The notes below the pieces were generated by a model, which did not search any database, had not been told where the DNA came from, and was given only the letters and a program-made list of their open reading frames with translations. This document shows positions 49,045 to 59,265 of a DNA stretch of 64,000 nucleotides, piece after piece (within the stretch, counting starts at the first letter, position 1; each line of letters opens with the position of its first letter). The DNA is taken from NCBI RefSeq assembly GCF_003051105.1, contig NZ_QAOO01000007.1, positions 62,001 to 126,000 on the forward strand, given 5' to 3'. The stretch comes from Nitrosomonas nitrosa. GTDB taxonomy: Bacteria; Pseudomonadota; Gammaproteobacteria; Burkholderiales; Nitrosomonadaceae. The translations under genes and the position numbers were made by a program.

Positions 49045-49180
49045 CATCTCTAAAAATCCTAATTTCGTCACAATACATCGTTTTCGCGAAAAATGTTTCC
49101 TTACCTATCAATCATAGGCAGCGTCAACATTTTTTGCTCTAGCCTCGTCTTGTTCAAGACTCTGAATTTTTAGAGGTACC
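49045..49180. repeat. Dispersed repeat, copy B
   Basis: The best-preserved copy, about 136 bp. The ends are inverted: CTCTAAAAAT at the left and ATTTTTAGAG at the right. Inside are AAAAATGTT facing AACATTTTTT, CCTA-loop-TAGG, and the palindrome GTCTTG-TT-CAAGAC, so the whole can fold as nested hairpins. Its right end reaches the murJ ribosome site. Confidence 0.85.
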
Positions 49181-49185
49181 TTACA

Positions 49186-50724
49186 TTGAATCTACTCAAA
49201 GCACTCGCGACTATCAGTAGCATGACACTGGTTTCACGTATTCTTGGATTCTTGCGAGACGCGCTTATCGCCAGAACTTTTGGTGCAGGCATGGCAAGCG
49301 ATGCTTTCTTTGTCGCATTCCGAATACCTAATCTATTGCGCCGATTATTTGCAGAAGGCGCCTTTTCACAAGCGTTCGTACCCATCCTCGCCGAATATAA
49401 AAACCGCCGTTCAGCAGAGGAAACCCGTAATCTTATCGACCATGTTGCCACACTGCTGGGAATAGCACTCAGTATTGTAACGCTAGTGGGAATATTAGCT
49501 GCACCCGTGATCATTTACGTTAGCGCCCCAGGGTTTTCTGCCGATCAGGAAAAATTCACACTGACGATCGAACTTCTTCGTATCACCTTTCCTTACATAC
49601 TGTTTATTTCTTTCGTGGCGCTCGCAGGCGGCATACTTAATACCTATAGTAAATTTTCAATTCCCGCATTCACGCCTGTATTACTGAATCTATCATTTAT
49701 CGGTTGCGCCTTATGGTTAGCACCTTTACTTGACCCCCCGGTACTCGCCTTGGCATGGGCCGTTTTTATCGGAGGGGTGTTGCAATTTGCGTTTCAAATA
49801 CCATTTCTGATTCGCATCAAACGGATGCCGCGCCTACGATTCAAATCCAAGGATACGGGCGCATGGCGCGTACTCAAGTTGATGGGGCCAGCAGTTTTTG
49901 GCGTATCTATTGGGCAGATCAGTATGCTGATCAACACGATATTCGCTTCCTTGCTTGTCACCGGCAGTGTTTCCTGGCTTTATTATGCCGATCGATTGAT
50001 GGAGTTTCCGGCAGGATTACTCGGTGTCGCTCTAGGCACGATCTTACTCCCCTCTTTATCTCGCCACTATACCAGTCAGAATAACGACCACTATTCGCGC
50101 CTGCTAGATTGGGGGCTGCGGTTAACTGTCATGCTGACACTGCCAGCCGCCATCGCATTGGCTATGCTCGCAACACCGCTTATCACAACACTCTTTTACT
50201 ATGGCGTATTTACAGAGGAAGATGTTTGGATGACACGCCAAGCGCTTATCGCCTATAGCGTAGGATTGCTGGGATTAATTCTCGTGAAAGTGCTTGCCCC
50301 TGGATTTTATGCCCGGCAAAACATAAAAACCCCCGTCAAAATTGCTATCGTCACGCTCATCGCAACTCAACTGATGAATCTTGCCTTTATCTTTCCATTG
50401 CAACACGCTGGCCTAGCTTTAGCTATTGGCCTCGGTGCCTGTCTTAACGCCGGATTACTCTACTACAAGCTTCGTCACTATGCTATTTATCAACCGCAAC
50501 CAGGCTGGACAGTTTTTATGCTGAAAATTTTAGCGGCGTTAACCGTAATGGGAGGCGTGTTATGGTTCGCAGCTGGCAGTGACGTATCATGGCTGCAGTA
50601 CACCGCGCAGGAGCGAGCTTTACGCCTGACGCAAGTCGTTTTTCTGGGAGCGATCGCCTACTTTGCCACCTTATGGTCTTTAGGATTTCGCTTAAGCGAT
50701 TTTTCTCGGCATGGTGAAGCGTAA
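49186..50724 (+). CDS. murJ: Lipid II flippase MurJ
   Basis: Flips lipid II across the inner membrane. The 512 residues form about 14 hydrophobic segments; the start [48 protein letters not shown] and [24 protein letters not shown] are family hallmarks. Start codon is TTG; GAGG lies 9 nt before it, within the right end of repeat B. Converges on folE2 with 18 bp between stops. Confidence 0.97.
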   Translation: MNLLKALATISSMTLVSRILGFLRDALIARTFGAGMASDAFFVAFRIPNLLRRLFAEGAFSQAFVPILAEYKNRRSAEETRNLIDHVATLLGIALSIVTLVGILAAPVIIYVSAPGFSADQEKFTLTIELLRITFPYILFISFVALAGGILNTYSKFSIPAFTPVLLNLSFIGCALWLAPLLDPPVLALAWAVFIGGVLQFAFQIPFLIRIKRMPRLRFKSKDTGAWRVLKLMGPAVFGVSIGQISMLINTIFASLLVTGSVSWLYYADRLMEFPAGLLGVALGTILLPSLSRHYTSQNNDHYSRLLDWGLRLTVMLTLPAAIALAMLATPLITTLFYYGVFTEEDVWMTRQALIAYSVGLLGLILVKVLAPGFYARQNIKTPVKIAIVTLIATQLMNLAFIFPLQHAGLALAIGLGACLNAGLLYYKLRHYAIYQPQPGWTVFMLKILAALTVMGGVLWFAAGSDVSWLQYTAQERALRLTQVVFLGAIAYFATLWSLGFRLSDFSRHGEA

Positions 50725-50742
50725 AATCAAAGCGCTGTTTAT

Positions 50743-51558
50743 CTAAGAATGGGGCGCTGCCTTCCGCTTGTCTCGTTCAATCAATGCATATGCAGAATGA
50801 TTATGAATCGACTCGAAGTTCTCTGATTCGACCACATAGGCATCAATGCGGTCATCTTTGTTCAATACTTCCGCAACATCACGCACGATATCTTCGACAA
50901 ATTTCGGATTATCATACGCCCTCTCTGTCACAAATTTCTCATCTGGCCGTTTAAGTAAACCATAAAGCTCGCAAGAAGCCTGGTCTTCCGCAATTCTGAT
51001 AATATCTTCAATCCAAACAAAGCTGTTGGTACGAACGGATACTGTGACATGGGAGCGCTGGTTATGGGCTCCATAATCCGAAATTTTCTTCGAACATGGG
51101 CAAAGACTCGTTACGGGCACGACCACTTTCATGGTGAATTCATACTGACTTTTTTTAATTTCACCGGCAAAAGTCACTTCATAATCCAGCAAACTTTGGA
51201 CACCAGAAATTGGTGCTGACTTATTAACAAAATAAGGAAAAGTCATTTCGATGTGACCCGACTCTGATTCCAGCCTTGTAACCATCGCGCGCAAGATATC
51301 CTCAAATGATTCAACAGAAATCTCGCGTTCATGGCTATTCAAGATTTCGACAAATCGCGACATATGCGTTCCCTTAAAGTTATGGGGCAGATTGACGTAC
51401 ATATTGAAAACAGCGACTGTATGTTGTACGCCCCCATCTTTATCCGCCACTCGGACAGGATGACGGATGGCTTTGATACCTACTCTATCAATTGCAATCC
51501 GCCGGGTATCCAACGTACTCTGCACATCGGCGATCGGTAAATCGGTTTGTTTGTTCAT
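50743..51558 (-). CDS. folE2: GTP cyclohydrolase FolE2
   Basis: Alternative (type IB) GTP cyclohydrolase that makes dihydroneopterin triphosphate for folate and queuosine and can use metals other than zinc. The 271-residue protein has [20 protein letters not shown] with the metal Cys near 150 and [14 protein letters not shown]. Its presence often reflects adaptation to low zinc; no Zur site was identified. Confidence 0.94.
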   Translation of the reverse strand: MNKQTDLPIADVQSTLDTRRIAIDRVGIKAIRHPVRVADKDGGVQHTVAVFNMYVNLPHNFKGTHMSRFVEILNSHEREISVESFEDILRAMVTRLESESGHIEMTFPYFVNKSAPISGVQSLLDYEVTFAGEIKKSQYEFTMKVVVPVTSLCPCSKKISDYGAHNQRSHVTVSVRTNSFVWIEDIIRIAEDQASCELYGLLKRPDEKFVTERAYDNPKFVEDIVRDVAEVLNKDDRIDAYVVESENFESIHNHSAYALIERDKRKAAPHS

Positions 51559-51760
51559 GGTGATTCCTTCTGGAAAGATGGCGGCTATATGTTTTACTAT
51601 TACAAGCCCCCAGAGATGATAATTTATCAGATAGGCAGCCTCATCCGCACCTGACTAAATAAACGTTTCTTAATCAGACCTTTGACAATATGGATGGTTC
51701 TAGAAGCACAGGACTCAGAGCATGCCTTAATCAAACAAACCCTTTCTGCCGCTTCATGCA

Positions 51761-53605
51761 TTACCCTGATAATTTGTTTTGCACTGATTTGATGATGCCA
51801 TTTTTGTCTAACCCACAGTCTGCCAACATTTGTGCCGGGTCACCCTGGTCGATAAAATAATCGGGCAAGCCCAACAAAAGCAGCTTAACCAGAATTCCTC
51901 TGTTTGCCAATGATTCCATCACGGCGCTCCCAGCTCCACCCATCACCGTATTTTCCTCAACCGTGACCAGCAACTCATGGTTTGACGCAAGTTCTGCCAC
52001 CAAATCATCATCAAGTGGCTTTACGAACCGCATATTAGCAACGGTTGCACCCAACACTTCCGCCGCTTCCAGGCAAGGCGCCAACATCGTGCCAAAAGCG
52101 AGCAAAGCGACCCTATCGCCCGTACGGCGTATCTCACCCCGCCCTAACGGCAGCGTGTGCATTTCCTTTTGGACACTCACGCCCACTCCGGTGCCTCGTG
52201 GATATCTCACGGCTGTCGGTGTATTCATTTGATAAGCTGTATAGAGCATTTGGCGACATTCGTTTTCATCGGCAGGCGCCATCACCGTGATATTCGGAAT
52301 ACAGCGCAGATAGGTCAAATCGAAGCTACCCGCATGCGTCGGTCCATCTGCACCCACCAGCCCCGCACGATCAATAGCGAACACGACAGGCAAATTTTGA
52401 ATAGCAACATCATGTATCAACTGGTCGTAAGCACGCTGTAAGAATGTTGAATAGATGGCCACCACCGGTTTTAATCCATCACATGCCGCTCCGGCAGCGA
52501 ACGTCACCGCGTGTTGCTCTGCAATTCCAACATCGAAGTAACGATCAGGGTATTCTTGAGAAAATCTGACGAGTCCCGACCCTTCTCGCATTGCAGGTGT
52601 AATACCGATCAAGCGAGGATCTTTAGCGGCCATATCACATAACCAATCACCAAATACTTGATTGTATGTCGGTTTACTAGCTGGCTTGGAAATAATACCT
52701 TGAGCAGGATCAAATTTTCCGACACCGTGATAAAGAATTGGATCTTCCTCAGCCAACTTATAACCCGCGCCCTTACGTGTAACAACATGTAAGAACTGGG
52801 GCCCATCAAGGTGTTTGATATTGTTCAGTGTCGTCAACAATACATCCAAATCATGTCCATCGATTGGCCCGATATAATTGAAGCCAAATTCCTCGAATAG
52901 TGTCCCCGGTGTCATCATGCCCTTAACATGTTCCTCTGCGCGGCGCGCCAGTTCCAAAACAGGGGGCACTACACCCAGCATCTTTTCCCCCGCACGGCGG
53001 GCCGTAGCATAAAATTTGCCAGACATCAATTTGGCAAGATAGTTATTGAGCGCACCCACGGGAGGGGAAATCGACATATCGTTATCATTCAAGATCACCA
53101 ACAGATTGCTGTCCATCACCCCCGCGTTGTTCAGCGCCTCAAACGCCATGCCAGCACTCATGGCCCCATCACCGATTACAGCAATGGCTCGCCGTTTTAT
53201 GCCGCTCAACTGCGCAGCGATCGCCATACCCAAAGCGGCACTGATAGAAGTGCTCGAGTGCGCTGTACCAAATGCATCATATTCACTTTCGTCACGCCGC
53301 GGAAATCCGGCAATCCCTCCATGCATGCGCAACTTGATCATCCCCTCGCGCCGCCCTGTCAGTATCTTATGCGCATAAGTCTGATGCCCGACATCCCATA
53401 CTAATCGGTCATAGGGGGTATTGAAAACATAATGCAAAGCGATGGTCAATTCGACAGTACCGAGATTTGAAGATAAATGTCCACCTGTTTTTGCCACCGA
53501 TTCAATCAGAAATTGACGTAATTCATCGGCGATTTGTGGAAGCTGCTTGCGTTCGAGTTTTCTTAACTCGGCAGGTGTATTAACGCGTTCAAGTAAGGAG
53601 TACAT
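51761..53605 (-). CDS. dxs: 1-deoxy-D-xylulose-5-phosphate synthase
   Basis: Thiamine-diphosphate enzyme that starts the MEP isoprenoid pathway. 614 residues. Visible are [15 protein letters not shown], the ThDP motif [18 protein letters not shown] (near 144-161), GPIDGHD, and the transketolase pyrimidine domain with [15 protein letters not shown] [15 protein letters not shown]. Downstream of ispA and xseB in the usual order xseB-ispA-dxs. Confidence 0.97.
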   Translation of the reverse strand: MYSLLERVNTPAELRKLERKQLPQIADELRQFLIESVAKTGGHLSSNLGTVELTIALHYVFNTPYDRLVWDVGHQTYAHKILTGRREGMIKLRMHGGIAGFPRRDESEYDAFGTAHSSTSISAALGMAIAAQLSGIKRRAIAVIGDGAMSAGMAFEALNNAGVMDSNLLVILNDNDMSISPPVGALNNYLAKLMSGKFYATARRAGEKMLGVVPPVLELARRAEEHVKGMMTPGTLFEEFGFNYIGPIDGHDLDVLLTTLNNIKHLDGPQFLHVVTRKGAGYKLAEEDPILYHGVGKFDPAQGIISKPASKPTYNQVFGDWLCDMAAKDPRLIGITPAMREGSGLVRFSQEYPDRYFDVGIAEQHAVTFAAGAACDGLKPVVAIYSTFLQRAYDQLIHDVAIQNLPVVFAIDRAGLVGADGPTHAGSFDLTYLRCIPNITVMAPADENECRQMLYTAYQMNTPTAVRYPRGTGVGVSVQKEMHTLPLGRGEIRRTGDRVALLAFGTMLAPCLEAAEVLGATVANMRFVKPLDDDLVAELASNHELLVTVEENTVMGGAGSAVMESLANRGILVKLLLLGLPDYFIDQGDPAQMLADCGLDKNGIIKSVQNKLSG

Positions 53606-53655
53606 GCAAACTCAGAAAATTTTTAGCTGATAGATAAAAATGAAAAATACTTGGA

Positions 53656-54549
53656 TCAAAACTCACGCTGAACGATGAAATCTGTCACTTGCAGTAAACG
53701 AGGGGCAGCCACCCCTAAGTGATCAAGTGCTCGATAAGCATCTTTTTGTAGATCTTCAGCCAACTCTCGAGCCTGCTTCACACCCAAGATGCTGACATAA
53801 GTTGGTTTATTCTGTTCGGCATCTTTGCCAGCCGTTTTACCTAATGCTGCAGTAGTCGCTTCAGCATCGAGCACATCGTCAACTACTTGAAATGCAAGGC
53901 CAATACATTTAGCAAAATGATCTAAATGACTTAATTGTTCGTCATTTAATCCTTCACCGCAGCGTGCACCTAACATGACTGCAGCACGTATAAGCGCACC
54001 AGTCTTGTGAATATGCATGAATTCAAGTTCTGGTAAAGTGAGTAACTTACCCACGCTTGCCAGATCAATCGCCTGTCCACCCGCCATGCCCCGCGAACCA
54101 GCCGCTTGAGCTAATTGTTTAATCATTTCCAATTGCTTGTGCGGGTGGTCAGTCAAAGGAAATTCTGCCATCAACTGAAAAGCCAGACTTTGCAGACTAT
54201 CGCCCACAAGCAGGGCTGTCGCTTCATCGTATTTTACATGACAGGTCGGCTTACCTCTCCGCAGAGTATCGTCGTCCATGCAGGGAAGATCATCATGCAC
54301 CAACGAATAAGCATGTATGAGCTCCACTGCTGCCGCTGCTACTACGACGCTTTCATCTTCCGCCCCACTTAGTTCACCGGCAGCAAAAGAGAGTAATGGC
54401 CGAATTCGTTTTCCACCTCCAAGTACTACATAGCGCATCGCCTCATGCAAACGCTCTGGCGCACAATTATCGGCAGGAAGTCGGTTTTCCAGATACGATT
54501 CAATTTGTGATTGGCGGTTTTTTAACCAGCCTTGAAAATCAGCGTTCAT
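53656..54549 (-). CDS. ispA: Polyprenyl (geranyl/farnesyl) diphosphate synthase
   Basis: Makes farnesyl diphosphate for ubiquinone, haem A/O and undecaprenyl chains. The 297 residues carry the first Asp-rich motif DDLPCMDDDTLRRG (near 88-101) and the second, DDVLDAE. The ATG at 54549 overlaps the xseB stop by 11 bp; a GTG two codons upstream is also open. Confidence 0.95.
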   Translation of the reverse strand: MNADFQGWLKNRQSQIESYLENRLPADNCAPERLHEAMRYVVLGGGKRIRPLLSFAAGELSGAEDESVVVAAAAVELIHAYSLVHDDLPCMDDDTLRRGKPTCHVKYDEATALLVGDSLQSLAFQLMAEFPLTDHPHKQLEMIKQLAQAAGSRGMAGGQAIDLASVGKLLTLPELEFMHIHKTGALIRAAVMLGARCGEGLNDEQLSHLDHFAKCIGLAFQVVDDVLDAEATTAALGKTAGKDAEQNKPTYVSILGVKQARELAEDLQKDAYRALDHLGVAAPRLLQVTDFIVQREF

Positions 54550-54805
54550 CGGCACCCGATGCAGAAAAATCTTTCAACATATCTGCCTCAAGAATGCGTA
54601 CTTGCTGCTGTGCATTTTGTAAGGTTGTTTGACAATAGTGTAGCAATTCCACTCCACGCTTATAGGCTGAAAGCGATGCTTCCAGCGTCATTTGGCCTGC
54701 TTCCATGGTTGTTACGATACGCTCTAGCTCTGCTGTTGCCGCTTCAAAACTTTCCGGTTGAGATGATAGATCGACCGTTAATGAGTCATTGGATTTCTTT
54801 TTCAT
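54539..54805 (-). CDS. xseB: Exodeoxyribonuclease VII small subunit
   Basis: Small helical subunit of exonuclease VII, which degrades single-stranded DNA. 88 residues with the conserved SFEAATAELERIVTTMEAGQ and LEASLSAYKRGVELL. The N-terminal extension is slightly longer than usual. First gene of xseB-ispA-dxs. Confidence 0.93.
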   Translation of the reverse strand: MKKKSNDSLTVDLSSQPESFEAATAELERIVTTMEAGQMTLEASLSAYKRGVELLHYCQTTLQNAQQQVRILEADMLKDFSASGADER

Positions 54806-55418
54806 GCTGTATAGTTTTTCTTGGAAGATTCAGGCGAGCAACGGAGAAACAGAATAGATTCAGGCTTATTAATTTTTATTTACTTAAAGCGATCAAAAAT
54901 ATCGCAATCTCTATAAATTGGTCAATCTTATTTTAACCTTTCCTTGATCTCTTAGATACCGAATTAATCAAATAACTAGGTTATACGTTTACTTTTCTTA
55001 CTTCTTTTCGGATTCTTAACTATTTCGATTACACCACCACATCTACCCGAGATGCCAATCGCTTGCGTTTGCGGGTACCGCTAAGAATCTCTTGTTCGTC
55101 ACAATACATCGTTGTTCACAAAAAAATGTTTTCTGACCTCTAAATCGTAGGCTGCACCAACATTTTTTGCTCTCACCTCGTCTTGTTTAAATTGCTGAAT
55201 TTTTTTTAGGCATCCTTGCCTCAGTATGACTTTTTATAAAAATTCATACAAGGCACCCAAGGTATCACCCTTTTATTGATCCACAGCTTAACCTATGGCA
55301 ATATCAATCATGAGTTTGCATAACAAAATTAATCGCTTAATTTATTTATGATGCTTCTCTTTTAATTTGTTTTACAATTTCAATTTACTTAACCATTACG
55401 TGATAAGACGAGGTAATT
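54806..55418. other. Non-coding region holding repeat C
   Basis: About 610 bp between divergent genes, AT-rich. Apart from repeat C and short homopolymer runs I see no gene, RNA or clear promoter; the promoters of xseB and of the 55.4-kb gene must lie here. Confidence 0.5.
55081..55215. repeat. Dispersed repeat, copy C
   Basis: About 135 bp aligned to copy B along its length: TTCGTCACAATACATCGTT, AAAAAATGTTTTCTGACCT, AACATTTTTTGCTCT, CCTCGTCTTGTTTAA and GAATTTTTTTTAGG. The outer inverted ends are eroded. Confidence 0.8.
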
Positions 55419-55901
55419 TTGGAAAATACGGAAAACACTATTAGTTTTTTTGATCAATTGAGCCTGTATTTCACGGAAGTGCCTACATGGCCGTTCGTTT
55501 TATTGGGGGTTGTTATCGTATTTGCCCTTGGCGTCGAGTTAATCAACCGCCGTCGGCGAGCGGATGCTGTGGATTATTATGACACGACATTCCGAACTGA
55601 ACTCGCTGGCTTATACCCTAATCCAACAAACTGGCCAGAAGATCTTGCGCTTCATCTTAAAGCAAGCTTTCCACTCATGCGTGACGCTTTTGAAAACTTG
55701 AGAGGGTTCATTCCTCAAAAGCAGTTGTATGATTACAATCTTGCTTGGAGCAATTTCTATGATTTTTGCCGATCGAATGGTGCAATCAGCGAAAATCAAG
55801 CGGGAGAAACATCACCAGATAGCACAGAGCCTGACCCCAAGCAAGTATTTCATCAATTAGTCACTGAGCTTCTAGCATTTACTGAGCAGTTCAAGCGCTA
55901 G
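55419..55901 (+). CDS. Hypothetical membrane-anchored protein
   Basis: A 160-residue protein: short acidic start, one helix (about 23-41) followed by RRRR that fixes the inside, then a soluble helical domain (about 55-158). TTG start with GAGGT 7 nt upstream. No family recognised. It lies about 195 bp before the lipid operon on the same strand, so shared regulation is possible but not shown. Confidence 0.7.
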   Translation: MENTENTISFFDQLSLYFTEVPTWPFVLLGVVIVFALGVELINRRRRADAVDYYDTTFRTELAGLYPNPTNWPEDLALHLKASFPLMRDAFENLRGFIPQKQLYDYNLAWSNFYDFCRSNGAISENQAGETSPDSTEPDPKQVFHQLVTELLAFTEQFKR

Positions 55902-56096
55902 GCATAGACACTCCCCGCTTTGATGCTATTTGTATCGAATAGCAAAACGCCAACTTGAACTTGAAGCGTATTTAGGTAGGTACGCCAAAAAATCGTGCAT
56001 TGCATGGGTAATGGCTCAACAGTGGCTTTTTTGCCAGCCCATGACAAGATGATCCTCTCGGATGTATCGAATTAAGCCATCTCTTCATCACAACTC

Positions 56097-57245
56097 ATGA
56101 ATAATTCGTCGCAGATAAGAAAAGTGATTCATATCCATCCCGTCACCTCTTATCGTGACATGAGCACATTCATTGATCTTCCATGGCAAATATACGCTGA
56201 CGACCCCATGTGGATCCCTCCCTTACGTTTAGAGCGGCGCTTGCATTATTCAAAATTCAATCCCTTTTTCGCACATGCAAAATGGCAGGCGTGGATTGCT
56301 TATAAAAATGGCCGAGCAGTTGGTAGAATCAGTGCACAAATCGATGCACTCCACCGGCAACGTTACGGAGCCGATACCGGTCATTTCGGTTCGCTGGAAT
56401 GTATCCAGGATGTAACGGTCTTTGCCGAGCTTATACAAACTGCGGAGCAATGGCTCACTACACAGGGTACTCATCGAGTAAGTGGACCGTTTAATTTATC
56501 GATCAATCAGGAATGCGGGGTATTAGTGGAAGGATTCGATACGCCACCCGTTGTCATGATGCCACACTCTCCTAGATGGTACGATACCTTTCTCCAGCAA
56601 TGCGGTTACCGGCCTGCCAAAGACCTGCTGGCATATTGGGTGGAAGTAGACTTCACGCCCCCCCGGGTCATGCGTACGATCACACAGAAGCACGCAAATC
56701 AAATTAAACTCAGAACGTTGCGACACGATCGCTTCGATGAAGAAATGGAAATTTTACGGGATATCTTCAACGATGCGTGGTCGGACAACTGGGGATTTGT
56801 ACCCTTCACGCAAGCTGAATTTGCCGAACTCGGTAACAGCTTGCGCTGGCTCGTCCCCATCGAATTTATTCAAATTGCGGAAGTGGGCGGAAAACCGGTC
56901 GCATTCATGGCTGCCCTACCCAATCTCAATGAAGTGTTTGCTGAGCTCAATGGTCGTTTGCTCCCATTTGGTTGGTTTCACTTGATTAAACGACTCAAAT
57001 CCAAAAGTATCCGTACCGCCCGCATACCTCTGATGGGCGTGCGCAAACAATTTCATCATACCTCGCTTGGCATGGCGCTGGCATTCATGGTCATCGATGC
57101 ACCGCGGCAAGCAGGATTGGCCAGAGGTATCAAAGAAGTCGAAATGTCCTGGATTCTGGAAGATAATCAAGCAATGCGCAGCATCCTCAAAAGTATCGGC
57201 AGCAGAGAATACAAGCGATATCGACTTTATGAGAAAACACTTTAA
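56097..57245 (+). CDS. GNAT-fold acyltransferase-like protein (possible ceramide synthase relative)
   Basis: A 382-residue cytoplasmic protein of a GNAT-like family found in lipid clusters. Landmarks: YADDPMWIPPL near 33-43, NPFFAHAKWQAWIA, GRISAQIDALH, SGPFNLSINQECGVLVEGFD (near 129-148) and, in the C-terminal lobe, MALAFMVIDAPRQAGLARG. From memory, the bacterial ceramide synthase of Caulobacter belongs to such a family; this is not checked here. It would N-acylate a sphingoid-like or other amino lipid. It begins the run of lipid genes, 92 bp before the next. Weak ribosome site. Confidence 0.7.
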   Translation: MNNSSQIRKVIHIHPVTSYRDMSTFIDLPWQIYADDPMWIPPLRLERRLHYSKFNPFFAHAKWQAWIAYKNGRAVGRISAQIDALHRQRYGADTGHFGSLECIQDVTVFAELIQTAEQWLTTQGTHRVSGPFNLSINQECGVLVEGFDTPPVVMMPHSPRWYDTFLQQCGYRPAKDLLAYWVEVDFTPPRVMRTITQKHANQIKLRTLRHDRFDEEMEILRDIFNDAWSDNWGFVPFTQAEFAELGNSLRWLVPIEFIQIAEVGGKPVAFMAALPNLNEVFAELNGRLLPFGWFHLIKRLKSKSIRTARIPLMGVRKQFHHTSLGMALAFMVIDAPRQAGLARGIKEVEMSWILEDNQAMRSILKSIGSREYKRYRLYEKTL

Positions 57246-57337
57246 CAGACATAGCATCCTTCCCTGCAATACGGTGATCACTGCGCACAAACGGCCTATT
57301 CAGCGCTCGAATCGCCTTATTTTCTTCAGGAGTTCCC

Positions 57338-58174
57338 ATGCGCCAGGATGATCGTTATGTTGCCTTGGTGCTTGCCGCGGATCGCACCGCGAATGATCCC
57401 GTTGCCAGTAAAACTGGTGTCGCCTGTAAAGCTTTTGCACCGGTGGGCGGCAAACCGATGATCATTCGCGTCCTGGATGCCTTGGCTGCAAGCAGCACAA
57501 TAAAAACAACCCTATTGTGCGGGCCGCCTAAAGCACTTCTGCCCCAATGCCCCGAACTCATGCAACGTATTGAAAATGGGCAAGTCATCTGGACGGAAAA
57601 TCAAGATTCACCAAGTCGCAGCGCTGAGCATAGCCTTAAACAAGTGGACGCAACCGCCCGAATACTCTTGACTACCGCTGATCATGCCTTGCTCACATCG
57701 AAAATCATTGATCATTTTCTACTCGCTTCTCGTGCTATGGATTGCGATGCCACAGTGGGAATAGTCCGTCATGATATGATGCTAGCTGCATTTCCTAGCA
57801 GTCAACGCACGGTTATACGCCTCCGTGATGGTGGATTTTGCGGCTGCAATTTGTTCACTTTCAATCATGGAGGCCGTGAACTTGTTTCATTCTGGCAACG
57901 TGCCGAAGCACAACGCAAGCGCCCCTGGCGTCTGATCAGCCTTGCTCTAGGCTGGAAAACCGTAATACGCTACCTAATTGGCTCACTGACATTAACGCAA
58001 GCACTAGACGCTATTTCAGCCCAAACGGGCATACGCGTGCGCTCAGTTTTCCTGCCCTTTCCTCATGCGGGAATCGATGTCGACAAAGTAGATGATTTAC
58101 TGCTGGTAGAATCGCTTCTAGAAAAGTCTGCATTGGACTCGAAAAACGCACAAGCTGATACAGCTAACGAATAA
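57338..58174 (+). CDS. MobA-like nucleotidyltransferase
   Basis: A 278-residue NTP-transferase-fold protein. The start YVALVLAADRTANDPVASK is a relaxed version of the LAAGxGxRxG loop, then CKAFAPVGGKPMI with the conserved Lys, and LLTTADHALL (Asp for metal) near 105. It probably makes a nucleotide-activated head group such as a CDP-alcohol or sugar; the nucleotide and substrate are unknown. AGGAG precedes the ATG. 14 bp before the permease genes. Confidence 0.75.
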   Translation: MRQDDRYVALVLAADRTANDPVASKTGVACKAFAPVGGKPMIIRVLDALAASSTIKTTLLCGPPKALLPQCPELMQRIENGQVIWTENQDSPSRSAEHSLKQVDATARILLTTADHALLTSKIIDHFLLASRAMDCDATVGIVRHDMMLAAFPSSQRTVIRLRDGGFCGCNLFTFNHGGRELVSFWQRAEAQRKRPWRLISLALGWKTVIRYLIGSLTLTQALDAISAQTGIRVRSVFLPFPHAGIDVDKVDDLLLVESLLEKSALDSKNAQADTANE

Positions 58175-58188
58175 AGCCACAGCGATTA

Positions 58189-59265
58189 ATGAAAACCATC
58201 GAAAAATACATCACTCGCGAATTGCTTATCCCATTTTTCGCTGTGACCAGCATACTTGTCGGACTGTTTGTCAGCTTCAGTACAGCACGCATCCTTGCTA
58301 GCGCGGTAACCGAAACACTTGGCATGGTCGCCATGCTCCAACTGGTCATGCTAAAAACGATCATCGCACTAGAAGTTCTGGTACCGATCTCGTTCTATGT
58401 AGCAATCATTTATGGGCTCAGCAGGCTCAGCAGGGATCAAGAAATGAATATCCTGCGTGCTGTCGGCTTTGGCGATAACCGTATCCTCTACACCGTGCTG
58501 TTGATTGTCATTCCTGTCAGCATCGTAAGTGGCACACTCTCACTTTATGCGCGTCCCTGGGCCTATGCAGAAAGCTATATTCTCGACGCACAAGCCCAGG
58601 CTGAATTAAATGCCAATCGTTTCCAAGCGGGCCGTTTCTACGGAAGTGAAAAAAGCGGCCGGGTTATCTTCGTGCAAGCAAAGGACGATTCCGGCATGCG
58701 CATGAAAGAAATTTTCCACTTTATCAAGAAGGACGGTATCAGCGAAATTGTCGTCGCCAAGGACGCTATTCAGCAACAGCAACTCTCGCTCGATCAGCGA
58801 CCGCATACCGAATTATTTAATGGTTTCATTTATCGCTTAGCCTATCCAGAAGGGAAAGACAGCGCGATTCGATATGAAAAAATGATCTACTATAATGAGA
58901 ACGAATTGGTAACGAATTATCGGCGTAAGGCGGCTTCAACGCGTGCATTGTGGGAATCTGACCAACCTCGCGATATCGCTGAGCTGCAGTGGCGGCTCTC
59001 CCGGCCGGTTGCAACCATTCTGCTTGCCCTCATAGCCGTCTCTTTCACACGCGTCTCACCCCGTCAGGATAAAAGCGATAAAACTCTGCTACTCGCCGCG
59101 GTAATATTCGCTGTCTATTACAATCTCACAGGTCTGGCCCAGACATGGGTGGAACAAGGTGTGATTCCTTCCATGCCCGGCGTCTGGTGGCTTTATCTAT
59201 TGCTTTTCATTTTCGCCGTCCTATTACTGCCTGGAATGAGGCATCGTTTGTTTAGCAAGACATGA
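58189..59265 (+). CDS. LptF-like permease (YjgP/YjgQ family)
   Basis: Inner-membrane half-transporter of 358 residues with two helices at each side of a periplasmic jellyroll: hydrophobic segments near 16-35, 48-70, 98-120, then, after the soluble part (about 130-265), near 272-290, 301-318 and 330-350. EMNILRAVGFGDNRIL is the coupling segment to the LptB ATPase. It resembles LptF. Its location within lipid-synthesis genes suggests export of a product other than, or besides, LPS. Overlaps the next gene by 4 bp. Confidence 0.85.
   Translation: MKTIEKYITRELLIPFFAVTSILVGLFVSFSTARILASAVTETLGMVAMLQLVMLKTIIALEVLVPISFYVAIIYGLSRLSRDQEMNILRAVGFGDNRILYTVLLIVIPVSIVSGTLSLYARPWAYAESYILDAQAQAELNANRFQAGRFYGSEKSGRVIFVQAKDDSGMRMKEIFHFIKKDGISEIVVAKDAIQQQQLSLDQRPHTELFNGFIYRLAYPEGKDSAIRYEKMIYYNENELVTNYRRKAASTRALWESDQPRDIAELQWRLSRPVATILLALIAVSFTRVSPRQDKSDKTLLLAAVIFAVYYNLTGLAQTWVEQGVIPSMPGVWWLYLLLFIFAVLLLPGMRHRLFSKT

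Noticed and set aside
52928..53404. 158-residue plus frame opposite dxs
   Set aside because: Antisense shadow of the strongly conserved dxs gene.
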